Under the pieces are notes generated by a model, which saw only the letters and a list, made by a program, of their open reading frames with translations, was not told where the DNA came from and did no database searches. DNA of 64,000 bases from Anaerotignum propionicum. GTDB taxonomy: Bacteria > Bacillota > Clostridia > Lachnospirales > Anaerotignaceae. Numbering within the stretch: the stretch's first letter is position 1; each line of letters opens with the position of its first letter. Of the stretch, positions 9,358 through 17,603 are shown piece after piece. A program made the translations under genes and the position numbers. The stretch lies in assembly GCF_024461735.1 (NCBI RefSeq), contig NZ_JANGAD010000008.1, forward strand, positions 62,001-126,000. Direction: 5' to 3'.

Positions 9358-9893
9358 ATTGCTATCCTCCCAAAATTGTGGTTGTACTACTAAAGAATAC
9401 TACATATAAAATAATAAAGTTTCATATCAACATTTCATTAAGGATTCCCATTTTTTCGCATTTCAAACATCTTTGTGCCACATGAAAATCCATGAAAGCC
9501 CTGTTTTATAAAAGCAAATAGCCAGAAAGATTCGTACTTGCCGAAACATTTCAATATAAATCCTTTACTAGATGTATCATAATATCTCTTATTACCAACG
9601 AACCAAACAGCTTCCTCATTTTATAAGCCAAAAGGTTCCATCCCCATGTCATAATTACAATATTATAATATAGCCTGTCTTTAAACGCAATTCATTTCCA
9701 AATAAAATTTGCCTCACTAGCCCCTCCCTATCATTTTATTTGTTTTTTCTATCTTTTCATAGTAGAATAAAAAAGATATAAATATTACTTTGTGATTATT
9801 ATTTAACCATATAAACTTTTAACCAAAAACTAGCAAATATATATTTTAAAAAATTTTTTTACCTTTTTCAAGATATATTCGGGAGGAGCAACC
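9358..9893. other. intergenic region between divergent glnS and a DUF5721-like gene
   Basis: About 535 bp, very AT-rich, holding the start regions of two divergent transcripts. A small palindrome built on ATATTATAATAT lies near 9,660. No RNA gene, T-box motif or convincing promoter pair was seen. Confidence 0.3.
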
Positions 9894-10349
9894 ATGTTAG
9901 CGTTTACCGTTTTTGATACTAAAAAAATGATGGCATATTTATTAAAAGGGGATGCTTTTGACCACTTTACCTTTCGCCAAGGAGAAATTTACTCTTTTGC
10001 GTCCTTTACCATAAATGGCAAAAAAGAGGAAAGCTTCCTGACTGAAGAAGATACTGAGCCTTTTTGTCTTTGGGGGGACATCAAACCCTTTGTTTTTGAA
10101 ACGGTAAAAGGAAAACGGCTTCCCAAGAGCATGAAATTGGTTTTTTCACTTCCCAAGGAGAAAATTGAAAGATACCCCAATGCGAAAGCAGTATTTTTAA
10201 ATCTTCTATTTCGAGAAGGCACCCTTTTATGCACCACCTCCATTACCGAGGAGACCTTTTCCTTAGAGAAAAAGGCAACAAAGCAATGGGATGAAGACAT
10301 TTTGAGCTTTTTTAAAAAGCATGAGATTCCAATTCAAATAGAAACGTAA
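9894..10349 (+). CDS. DUF5721-like protein of unknown function
   Basis: A 151-residue soluble protein starting MLAFTVFDTKKMMAYLL, with a GDAFDHF segment and a FASFTINGKKEESF segment. The pattern resembles the DUF5721 family of Lachnospiraceae and relatives, but this is recognition by eye only. No membrane helix or signal peptide. A strong GGGAGGAGC ribosome site precedes the ATG. It ends 7 bp before the CIRCE operator of htpG; no terminator separates the two, so some read-through into htpG is possible. Function unknown. Confidence 0.65.
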   Translation: MLAFTVFDTKKMMAYLLKGDAFDHFTFRQGEIYSFASFTINGKKEESFLTEEDTEPFCLWGDIKPFVFETVKGKRLPKSMKLVFSLPKEKIERYPNAKAVFLNLLFREGTLLCTTSITEETFSLEKKATKQWDEDILSFFKKHEIPIQIET

Positions 10350-10355
10350 GTTTTG

Positions 10356-10382
10356 TTAGCACTCGTTAAAATTGAGTGCTAA
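10356..10382 (+). promoter_or_regulatory. CIRCE operator (HrcA binding) upstream of htpG
   Basis: Perfect TTAGCACTC-N9-GAGTGCTAA inverted repeat, the consensus HrcA operator. An identical-arm copy precedes hrcA in this window. It lies just upstream of a TTGACT-N17-TAAAAT promoter, so HrcA should repress htpG. Confidence 0.93.
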
Positions 10383-10388
10383 TTTTTA

Positions 10389-10417
10389 TTGACTTTTTAC
10401 GCTCCTTTGGCTAAAAT
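10389..10417 (+). promoter_or_regulatory. htpG promoter
   Basis: TTGACT at 10389-10394 and TAAAAT at 10412-10417 with a 17-bp spacer. The CIRCE element ends 6 bp upstream of the -35 box. Confidence 0.65.
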
Positions 10418-10470
10418 TACAATGTATGATACATGCTACAAACAATTTTTGTTTTAGGAGGTTATGCGAA

Positions 10471-12489
10471 ATGAACGAAAAAGGAAATCTGTCTATTAAC
10501 AGTGAAAATTTCCTGCCCATTATTAAGAAATGGCTTTATACTGACAAAGATATTTTTGTCAGAGAATTGGTATCCAATGCCTGCGATGCTGTTACAAAAT
10601 TGCAAAAGCTCACACGCATGGGAGAAGCAGATATCCCTACGGAAGAACCATTCGAAATTCATGTTGTTTTAAATCAAGACCTTCATACACTGCAAATCAT
10701 TGACAACGGGATTGGTATGACTGCAGATGAAATCAAAAAATACATTAACCAAATCGCTTTTTCCGGTGCTACTGATTTTCTTGCAAAATTCCAAGAGAAA
10801 GCCGATCAAGAAAATGAAATCATCGGCCATTTCGGTTTGGGCTTCTATTCAGCCTTTATGGTAGCCGATAAAGTGGAGATTGATACCCTTTCCTATCAGG
10901 CAGATGCCCAAGGAGCAAAATGGCTATGCGAGGGCGGTATTGATTATGAAATGGACGCCGGCAGCAGAGAAAAAAGGGGTACCACCATTACCCTCTATTT
11001 AGGTGAAGACGGCAAAGAATTTTTAGAAGAATCCACCCTTTATGCTGCCCTTCGCAAATATTGCTCCTTTATGCCGGTACCAATTTTTGTTGATATCGTG
11101 AAAGAAGCAACAGAAGCAGAAAAGGAAGCTGAACAAAAGGAATCAAATACCATCCATGTTTCTCCTGAAGAGGCAGAAAACCTAACCAAAGAAGATGCCT
11201 TAGATAAGCTTGCAGCGAAAAAAACTGAAGAGGAGGAAGAGCCTAAGCCCTTAAACGATACCACTCCTTTATGGCAAAAACAGCCCAAGGACTGCACCGA
11301 GGAAGAATATAAGGAATTTTATCACAAAGTATTTTTTGATATGAATGATCCTTTGTTTTGGATTCATTTGAATATGGATTATCCCTTCCGCCTAAAGGGT
11401 ATTTTATATTTCCCTAAACTGGTGGAACATATGGACGTGATGGATGGAGAAATTAAACTCTATGCAAATCAAGTATATATTGCGGATAATATCAAGGAGG
11501 TTGTGCCAGAATTCCTTCTCCTGTTAAAGGGCGTTTTGGATTGCCCCGATATGCCCCTAAACGTATCCCGTAGTGCCTTACAAAATGACGGTTATGTTGA
11601 AAAAATGAGTACCTATATCACAAAAAAAGTTGCCGATAAGCTGACTCAGCTCTTCAAAAATGAACGTTCCATTTACGAAGGCTTCTGGAATGATATTGGT
11701 GTGTTCATTAAATATGGCTGTATGAGAGAAGAGAAATTTTATGACAAGGTGAAGGATGCGTTGTTGTTCAAAACCACTGACGACGTATACGAAACCCTTC
11801 CCGAATATCTAGAAAAAAATAAAGAAAAGCATGAAAATAAGCTATTCTTTGTTTCTGACGAAAATTTACAGGCACAATATATCCGTTTGTTTAAAGAACA
11901 GGGTCTTGAAGCAGCGATTCTCTCTACTCCCGTTGACAAGCCCTTTGTTTCATTCTTGGAGTACAAAAACACTGGTGTCTCTATTCAGCGTATTGATGCA
12001 GACATTTCTGAAACCTTACAGAAAAAAGACGATCCGGAAATCTCTGAGGCTAAAAAACAAGCTGAAGAACATACCAACACACGAATGGAAGCTTTCTTCC
12101 GTGGGCTTTTGCATAACGATTCCTTGAAAGTCAGTGTGGAGGATTTAAAAGCTGAAAGTGTTTCTGCCATGCTTCTTTTAAGCGAAAAATCCCGACGTAT
12201 GCTGGAAATGATGGAGGCATATGGGAATGCCACCGAATTAAAAGCAATGTTTGCAGATGTGAAGCCAGAGGAAACCTTAGTTCTTAATCGCTCCAACGGT
12301 CTTGTTAAAAATCTGTTGGATATGAGCGAAAAAGAGGAGAAGAAAGAGGATGTTGAAATGCTTTCCCGTCATGTTTACGACTTGGCACTGATGAGCCATC
12401 GTCCCTTGACCTCCGAAGAAATGACAAGCTTTATTGATCGCAGTAATATTTTGTTAGAAAAGCTTTCTTCCCTTGAAGCAGGAAGATAA
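10471..12489 (+). CDS. htpG: Hsp90-family chaperone HtpG with charged linker
   Basis: Cytoplasmic ATP-dependent chaperone dimer, 672 residues. ATP-site motifs are RELVSNACDA (31-40), DNGIGM (78-83), GHFGLGFYSAF (119-129) and GTTITLYL. Between the N-terminal ATPase and the middle domain is a segment of about 50 residues (211-260) dominated by Glu, Lys and Ala with an EEEEE run; this resembles the charged linker of eukaryotic Hsp90 and is longer than in E. coli HtpG. The middle-domain motifs PLWxK and NVSRSALQ follow. The ATG at 10471 is chosen because TAGGAGG lies 9 nt upstream; an earlier in-frame ATG has no ribosome site. Expression should be under HrcA through the upstream CIRCE. Confidence 0.95.
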   Translation: MNEKGNLSINSENFLPIIKKWLYTDKDIFVRELVSNACDAVTKLQKLTRMGEADIPTEEPFEIHVVLNQDLHTLQIIDNGIGMTADEIKKYINQIAFSGATDFLAKFQEKADQENEIIGHFGLGFYSAFMVADKVEIDTLSYQADAQGAKWLCEGGIDYEMDAGSREKRGTTITLYLGEDGKEFLEESTLYAALRKYCSFMPVPIFVDIVKEATEAEKEAEQKESNTIHVSPEEAENLTKEDALDKLAAKKTEEEEEPKPLNDTTPLWQKQPKDCTEEEYKEFYHKVFFDMNDPLFWIHLNMDYPFRLKGILYFPKLVEHMDVMDGEIKLYANQVYIADNIKEVVPEFLLLLKGVLDCPDMPLNVSRSALQNDGYVEKMSTYITKKVADKLTQLFKNERSIYEGFWNDIGVFIKYGCMREEKFYDKVKDALLFKTTDDVYETLPEYLEKNKEKHENKLFFVSDENLQAQYIRLFKEQGLEAAILSTPVDKPFVSFLEYKNTGVSIQRIDADISETLQKKDDPEISEAKKQAEEHTNTRMEAFFRGLLHNDSLKVSVEDLKAESVSAMLLLSEKSRRMLEMMEAYGNATELKAMFADVKPEETLVLNRSNGLVKNLLDMSEKEEKKEDVEMLSRHVYDLALMSHRPLTSEEMTSFIDRSNILLEKLSSLEAGR

Positions 12490-12507
12490 TCTATTATAAA
12501 AAGATAA

Positions 12508-12604
12508 ACTCCCTAAAACAAACCAATACAACCTCATCAAGCATAGGAAAATTCCTGTATCCAATGACATGTATTGAATAGTTTGGTTTTAGGGAGTTTT
12601 TTTA
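12508..12604 (+). terminator. long imperfect hairpin and T-run after htpG
   Basis: ACTCCCTAAAAC...AAAC.CAATACA pairs with TGTATTG...GTTT.GTTTTAGGGAGT, giving an interrupted stem of about 22 bp around a 40-nt interior that contains a smaller AGGAAAATTCCT palindrome. A run of seven T follows. It is unusually long for a simple terminator. Confidence 0.75.
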
Positions 12605-12894
12605 GTTTTTTGTTCGTACATCATTAGATACACATTAAATATTATTACTATTTTTTTATTCATTCATCAAAATATCTAATGGTTTTTTTTTGAATCCAAA
12701 ATCATTATATATATTGCATATTTTTTATCAATAGGCGTTTCTATTTTTGTAATATTATGGTATTCTATTTTTCTTTTCTTTCTTCCCACATTTTAAGATG
12801 CTGAATTAAACCAAAAAGCCACTTCCAAGTTGTAATACCACTTCCCATAGGCGTATACTAATATAAAACAATAAAATGTATTTCGAGGTGACCT
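12605..12894. other. intergenic region with promoter for the next gene
   Basis: AT-rich 290 bp. A TTGTAA (12830-12835), 18-bp spacer and TATACT (12854-12859) form a plausible promoter for the plus-strand gene at 12,895. Nothing else recognised. Confidence 0.45.
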
Positions 12895-13395
12895 ATGACA
12901 AAAGAACTTTTCTTGCAAAAGCTTATGCCCTCCTATGAGGCTTTTTTCGATATCCAATATAATGTTGCCCATGGTTCCATCCAGTTTCCTGCCATTGCCC
13001 AATTCCATTCACGGTCAGAAAAATATGTATTGGTGCGTTCTGCTAAGCTTTGGGCAACGGAAATGAACGAGTATGCATACTTCGCCTTTGCTGATCTTCC
13101 GGATAGAGAAGGGTTTGCTTCTTTAAAAAAAGAGGTCTTACAACTTGGACTAGCACAAATTAAACCCCATAGTGAGCATATGTATTCCTATGTTACTTTA
13201 ATTTTAATTTCAGATTTGTTATCCGATGACATCATTGAGCAAATAAAAAAAACTAACTATCATAAAACCTATCTTTTTTCTTTTCACGGATGGATGTACC
13301 TTAGAATCGCTGCGGTAGACCTCAGCAACGGAAAGGTCTATTCAAACCACAAGGGAAAAGAAATCCTGCCGTTGCTACAAAATATTTTATCTTAA
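12895..13395 (+). CDS. conserved hypothetical protein, unrecognised
   Basis: A 166-residue soluble protein starting MTKELFLQKLMPSYEAFFD. It reads as a mixed alpha/beta protein; visible features are a FDIQYNV segment near the N-terminus, a SEKYVLVRSAKLWATEMNEY segment with several aromatic residues, and a C-terminal AAVDLSNGKVYSNHKGKE. No cysteine pairs, membrane helix or nucleotide-binding motif. A GAGGTG ribosome site lies 5-6 nt before the ATG. It is transcribed alone between htpG and the CstA-type transporter gene. I do not recognise the family. Confidence 0.7.
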   Translation: MTKELFLQKLMPSYEAFFDIQYNVAHGSIQFPAIAQFHSRSEKYVLVRSAKLWATEMNEYAYFAFADLPDREGFASLKKEVLQLGLAQIKPHSEHMYSYVTLILISDLLSDDIIEQIKKTNYHKTYLFSFHGWMYLRIAAVDLSNGKVYSNHKGKEILPLLQNILS

Positions 13396-13592
13396 GAAGC
13401 ACCTGATTTCATAGCAATTGCATATGAAAGAATATTTCATTAGAAAATAAAAAAGCTCTGGTAGCGAAATAATTGGCTTTTTGACCTCAAATCAAAATGG
13501 AATGTTCTCTATACATATGCGCCTGCGAAATGAATCAGCGTTTCCCCTAATCATCTATATTTTAATGCATTTCCTTGGAAAGGAGGATATTT
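13396..13592. other. intergenic region upstream of the CstA-type gene
   Basis: About 200 bp. AAAAAGC near 13,449 and GCTTTTT near 13,477 could form a weak stem with a long loop that may end the upstream transcript. No convincing promoter pair was found. Confidence 0.3.
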
Positions 13593-15275
13593 ATGAATTC
13601 ATTGTTATTATTAATCATCTCCATTGCCGTACTTTTTATTGGCTACATTACATACGGCAGCTGGCTGGCAAAGCAGTGGGGGGTTGATCCCACAAAAGAA
13701 ACACCCTCACACACACAGCGGGATGGTGTGGACTATGTCCCTGCAAAGGCTCCTGTTTTAATGGGTCACCACTTTGCATCCATAGCAGGTGCGGGTCCTA
13801 TCAATGGTCCCATTCAGGCTGCTATCTTTGGTTGGCTTCCTGTATTGCTTTGGATTCTCATTGGCGGTATTTTCTTTGGTGCTGTTCAAGATTTTTCATC
13901 TATCTTTGCATCAATCCGTCACAAAGGGAAATCCATTGGGCATGTCATTGAACAAAATGTCGGGGCAAAAGCAAAAAAACTATTCTTAGTTTTTGCTTAT
14001 CTAACATTGCTTCTGGTTGTTGCTGCTTTTGCAAGTATCGTCGTTGGAACTTTTAACGGCTTTACACCAGAGGGTGACATTGTTCCTGCAAATGGTTCCA
14101 CTGCAACAATCTCGGTATTATTTATCTTTATTGCCATTATTTTTGGTGCTTTGGTCTATCGTAAAAATGCACCTCTTAGTGTAGCAACTATTGTGGGTAT
14201 CTTTGCCATTATCGCTTGTATTGCCATTGGCTTAAAGTTCCCCATTTATTTATCTGCAACTACTTGGTTGATTTTCATTCTAATTTACATTTTTATTGCT
14301 TCTGTTACACCGGTTTGGATCTTGCTCCAACCCAGAGATTATCTAAATTCATTCCTTTTATATGGTATGATGATTGCAGCCGTTATTGGCATTATCGGAA
14401 GTCACCCTGTCATGGAGCTGCCTGCCTTCACTGGCTTTCAGGGGATTAACGGAAACAGCTCCTTGTTCCCAATGCTCTTTATCACCGTTGCCTGCGGCGC
14501 TATTTCCGGCTTCCATAGCTTGGTGGGTTCTGGTACAACTTCCAAACAGCTTAACTCAGAAAAAGATGCCAAAATTATTGGCTTCGGTGGCATGTTAATT
14601 GAGTGTGCTTTGGCAGTCATCTCTTTAATTGCAGTGGGCATTCTTTTTGCTGATGGATCAATGCCCAATGGAACGCCTACCCAGGTTTTTGCAACAGGTA
14701 TTGCATCCATGATTGCTGCCATCGGTTTGGAATCCGCTTATAATGTAGCATATGCTATCATCATTCTGGCAGTGTCCGCTTTTTGTCTCACTTCTCTGGA
14801 TACAGCAACAAGATTGGCAAGATATATGTTCCAAGAATTCTTTATCCCTGAAGGCACCGATCCGAAAACATTAACAGGTTTTAAAAAGGTTTGTGCGAAT
14901 CCATATTTTGCAACCCTTGTTACTGTTATCATCGGTGGTATTATGGCAGCCGGCGGTTATGCTAAAATTTGGCCATTGTTCGGTTCAGCCAATCAGCTTT
15001 TAGCGGCGTTGGCTCTCCTAGCTGCTGCTGCTTGGTTAGGCAATATCGGCAAGAATAATAAAATGTTTATATTGCCAATGATTTTCATGCTCATTGCAAC
15101 ATTAAGCGCATTGGTTATCACGTTAATTAAAAATGTAACTGCCTTTTCTGCTGGAACTGCAACTCTTTCAACGGAAGGATTGCAAATTCTATTTATTGTT
15201 TTATTGATTGCTCTGGCAATTGACTTGGCAATTGAAGGATGCCGTGTTATTTTTAGCAAAAAGAAAACTGCATAA
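13593..15275 (+). CDS. cstA: CstA-family pyruvate/peptide transporter
   Basis: A 560-residue inner-membrane carrier with about 15 hydrophobic helices. The CstA signature GVDYVPAKAPVLMGHHFASIAGAGPINGP lies near residues 45-75, and GSGTTSKQLNSEKDAK and the SLDTATRLARYMFQE segment follow. In E. coli this family (CstA, BtsT) takes up pyruvate by proton symport and was first tied to peptide use in carbon starvation; the substrate here is inferred from family only. The ATG at 13593 follows AAAGGAGG with 6 nt spacing; an in-frame TTG upstream includes the ribosome site itself and is rejected. A terminator follows directly. Confidence 0.92.
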   Translation: MNSLLLLIISIAVLFIGYITYGSWLAKQWGVDPTKETPSHTQRDGVDYVPAKAPVLMGHHFASIAGAGPINGPIQAAIFGWLPVLLWILIGGIFFGAVQDFSSIFASIRHKGKSIGHVIEQNVGAKAKKLFLVFAYLTLLLVVAAFASIVVGTFNGFTPEGDIVPANGSTATISVLFIFIAIIFGALVYRKNAPLSVATIVGIFAIIACIAIGLKFPIYLSATTWLIFILIYIFIASVTPVWILLQPRDYLNSFLLYGMMIAAVIGIIGSHPVMELPAFTGFQGINGNSSLFPMLFITVACGAISGFHSLVGSGTTSKQLNSEKDAKIIGFGGMLIECALAVISLIAVGILFADGSMPNGTPTQVFATGIASMIAAIGLESAYNVAYAIIILAVSAFCLTSLDTATRLARYMFQEFFIPEGTDPKTLTGFKKVCANPYFATLVTVIIGGIMAAGGYAKIWPLFGSANQLLAALALLAAAAWLGNIGKNNKMFILPMIFMLIATLSALVITLIKNVTAFSAGTATLSTEGLQILFIVLLIALAIDLAIEGCRVIFSKKKTA

Positions 15276-15308
15276 ATTGCTTTTATGCTATAAAATATAG
15301 ATGATAAA

Positions 15309-15330
15309 AGACCCGTGGATTCACGGGTCT
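15309..15330. terminator. bidirectional terminator between cstA and exoA
   Basis: AGACCCGTG and CACGGGTCT form a perfect 9-bp stem with a GATT loop. T-rich sequence follows on both strands, so it can serve the convergent cstA (+) and exoA (-) genes. Confidence 0.85.
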
Positions 15331-15340
15331 TCTTATGTCA

Positions 15341-16096
15341 TTAGCATATAATTTCTAGTTCCACAGGGCAATGGTCTGAACCCATAATATCACTATGAAT
15401 CCTTGCATCCACAAGCTTCTCTTTCAGTCTATCAGAAACAACATAGTAATCAATACGCCAACCAGCATTGTTTTTCCGCGCGTTAAAACGGTAGCTCCAC
15501 CATGAATAACTACCCGCTGCATCAGGATAAAAGAATCGATATGTATCAACAAAACCGGCATTTAACAGCTGGGTAAACTTCCCTCTTTCTTCATCCGTAA
15601 ACCCTGCACTACGTCTGTTGGAAGATGGATTTTTCAGATCTATTTCATTATGGGCAACATTTAAATCACCACAAATAATGACAGGCTTCTTTTGGTCTAA
15701 ATCGAAAACATACCCACGAAAAGCATCCTCCCATGCCATACGGTAATCAAGCCTTGCATTTTCCTGCTGTGAGTTGGGTGTATATACGGTAATATGATAA
15801 AACTCCTCAAACTCCAGTGTGATTACTCTTCCTTCGGTATCATGAGCATCATGCCCCAACCCATAGGTTACAGATAAAGGCTCTTTTTTTGTAAATACAG
15901 CGACTCCGGAATAGCCCTTTTTCTGAGCATAATTCCAATACTGAAAATACCCTTCTGTCTCCAATTCTATTTGCCCCTCTTGCAGCTTTGTTTCCTGCAA
16001 GGAGAAAATATCTGCATCCACTTCTTTGAAATATTCCATAAAGCCTTTGCCAACTGCGGCACGCAAGCCATTCACATTCCATGAAATCATCTTCAT
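15341..16096 (-). CDS. exoA: exodeoxyribonuclease III
   Basis: Xth/ExoA family AP endonuclease and 3'-5' exonuclease for base-excision repair. The 251-residue protein begins MKMISWNVNGLRAAV and has the metal-binding LQETKLQ, VYTPNSQ, ICGDLNVAHNEIDL, GFTDEERGKF, YSWWSYR and the final GSDHCPVELEI, which together form the complete catalytic set. A GGGAGTG ribosome site precedes the ATG. The gene is alone on the minus strand and ends at a shared terminator. Confidence 0.96.
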   Translation of the reverse strand: MKMISWNVNGLRAAVGKGFMEYFKEVDADIFSLQETKLQEGQIELETEGYFQYWNYAQKKGYSGVAVFTKKEPLSVTYGLGHDAHDTEGRVITLEFEEFYHITVYTPNSQQENARLDYRMAWEDAFRGYVFDLDQKKPVIICGDLNVAHNEIDLKNPSSNRRSAGFTDEERGKFTQLLNAGFVDTYRFFYPDAAGSYSWWSYRFNARKNNAGWRIDYYVVSDRLKEKLVDARIHSDIMGSDHCPVELEIIC

Positions 16097-16176
16097 TGAA
16101 ACACACTCCCTTTCAATTTACGAACCAAATCTATCTTTTTCAATCTACATTTTTTGATGCCTTTTGACACACTTTA

Positions 16177-16206
16177 ATTCTAACATAGTCAGAAGTTTTT
16201 TTTCAA
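16177..16206 (-). promoter_or_regulatory. probable exoA promoter
   Basis: Minus strand TTGAAA, an 18-bp spacer and TAGAAT with an extended TG two bases upstream of the -10. Confidence 0.5.
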
Positions 16207-16332
16207 CAAATTAAAATGGTAAAACCATCCCTTCCACCAAATATAATACTTTTGTTTGTTTTGCATATCCTTTGTCTTGTATCTTCTCTTAATTTCAACT
16301 AAAATCAGAATAGATTGAAAGGAGTGAGCTTG

Positions 16333-16668
16333 ATGAACATACAGATTTATGGGTCACAAAAAAGCTTTGACACAAAAAAAGCAGAACGCTATTTCAAGGA
16401 GAGAAAAATATCTTACCAATATATTAATATTCACGAATTTGGAATGAGTAAAAGTGTATTTGAAGCTGCAAAGAGAAGTATCCCACTGGAGGATATGATT
16501 GACCGTAAAGCAAAAGCATATCAAACCTTGTTTATGGATTATATTGATGAAAGCAAACGGGAGGCCACCCTACTGGAGAACCCTATTCTTTTTATGACTC
16601 CAATTGTGAGAAACGCAAAGGATTTTACATTAGGCTACTGCCCTGATGTATGGAAAGAATGGAATTAA
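16333..16668 (+). CDS. ArsC/Spx-family protein lacking the catalytic cysteine
   Basis: A 111-residue thioredoxin-fold protein of the arsenate reductase/Spx/YffB type. It begins MNIQIYGSQKSFDTKKAERYF; in true ArsC proteins this loop reads like GxxxCDTCRKA, but here both cysteines are replaced by Ser and Thr/Lys. The later NPILFMTPIVRNAKDFTLGY block matches the NPxLIKRPIV...G region of the family. Without the nucleophile it is unlikely to be a reductase and may be a binding or regulatory protein. AAAGGAG lies 8 nt upstream of the ATG. The next gene, a nitrilase, starts 16 bp after the stop. Confidence 0.75.
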   Translation: MNIQIYGSQKSFDTKKAERYFKERKISYQYINIHEFGMSKSVFEAAKRSIPLEDMIDRKAKAYQTLFMDYIDESKREATLLENPILFMTPIVRNAKDFTLGYCPDVWKEWN

Positions 16669-16684
16669 AAAGGAGGTAAAGCTG

Positions 16685-17497
16685 ATGCGTATCGGTCTTG
16701 CTCAAATAGATATGGGCTTTGAACAAAAACAATATGCAAGAACACTTTGCCAGGAAATAATTCTTACTGGTGCAAAAGAGAACGTAGATTTTATGGTATT
16801 CCCCGAAATGACCTTAACAGGTTTCACTATAAACACAAAGGAATTAGGTGAAGCCATTGAAACCAGTGCGACCATTCATTTTTTTAAGCAGCAGGCCATC
16901 TTGCATCACATGGCTATCTGTTTTGGTCTGCCTATTGTAGATTCTGAAAAAGCCCAAAATCATTGTATAATCTTATCTGCATCAGGGGAAATGATAGCAA
17001 ATTATGCAAAGATCCACCCCTTTTCCTTTGGTACCGAGAAGGAATTTTATACAGGAGGAACCACACTGTCTTCCTGCAAAATAAAAGATTTCACCTTGTC
17101 CCCCTTCATATGCTATGACTTGCGGTTTCCTGAAATATTTCAAATCGCCTCTAAAAATAGCACCTTGCTAGTGGTTATTGCCAATTGGCCTGTATCTCGT
17201 AAAGAGGATTGGGCAATTCTTTTAAAAGCTCGGGCAATTGAAAACCAAGCCTTTGTTGTGGGTGTAAACCGGTCAGGCACCGGTGGTGGCCTTAAGTATT
17301 TCGGCGATAGCATGGTAATTTCTCCTCGTGGAAAAATTCTGGCCCAAGCAAAAGATGGAACCAATCTTACAATCTTTGATATTTCTTGTGAGGAAGCCCT
17401 TCAATGCAGAATTAAATTCCCGTTAAAATCTGACCGACGGCCTGAGCTTTACCAACAGCTTATGATAAACCAAAATGGGGAAAGGAGTACCTTATGA
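16685..17497 (+). CDS. nitrilase/omega-amidase family carbon-nitrogen hydrolase
   Basis: A 270-residue cytoplasmic amidase of the nitrilase superfamily with the Glu-Lys-Cys triad visible: E41 in VFPEMTLTGF, K109 in AKIHPFSF and C143 in FICYDLRFPE. Closest pattern is the omega-amidase/YafV or NIT2 branch (2-oxoglutaramate or similar omega-amides), which is inference. The ATG at 16685 follows AAAAGGAGG. Its TGA overlaps the original start codon of the LMW-PTP gene (ATGA at 17494-17497), showing that nitrilase and phosphatase formed one operon before the insertion described below. Confidence 0.92.
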   Translation: MRIGLAQIDMGFEQKQYARTLCQEIILTGAKENVDFMVFPEMTLTGFTINTKELGEAIETSATIHFFKQQAILHHMAICFGLPIVDSEKAQNHCIILSASGEMIANYAKIHPFSFGTEKEFYTGGTTLSSCKIKDFTLSPFICYDLRFPEIFQIASKNSTLLVVIANWPVSRKEDWAILLKARAIENQAFVVGVNRSGTGGGLKYFGDSMVISPRGKILAQAKDGTNLTIFDISCEEALQCRIKFPLKSDRRPELYQQLMINQNGERSTL

Positions 17498-17538
17498 TTC
17501 GTGTATTATTTATATGCCACGGAAGGAATCCGCAATAG
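17494..17538 (+). pseudogene. orphaned 5' stub of the LMW tyrosine phosphatase gene
   Basis: After a good GAAAGGAG ribosome site an ATG opens MIRVLFICHG, the exact N-terminus and start of the CxxxxxR P-loop of LMW-PTPs, but after the Gly codon the sequence switches to unrelated DNA and stops at TAG after 14 codons. An intact LMW-PTP with an almost identical opening (MIKVLFICHGNICRS) starts 2 kb downstream. The stub is best read as the host-side half of a gene split by insertion at its P-loop codons. Confidence 0.8.
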
Positions 17539-17547
17539 TGGTAGTAA

Positions 17548-17580
17548 GTCGGTATAAGTTCGCATAACTCGGCATTATAT
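17548..17580 (+). repeat. left-end 10-bp-phased repeats
   Basis: Three successive decamers, GGTATAAGTT, CGCATAACTC and GGCATTATAT, share a G-[GC]-[TC]ATAA core at exactly 10-bp spacing. The first two match the inverted right-end repeats at 16 of 20 positions. The helical-turn phasing suggests a recombinase or accessory-protein binding array. Confidence 0.6.
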
Positions 17581-17603
17581 ATGTATTTTTGTAAAAGAGG
17601 AAT

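Noticed and set aside
9358..9893. T-box or riboswitch upstream of glnS
   Set aside because: No AGAG loop, no TGGNACCGCG-like motif and no terminator were found in this gap.
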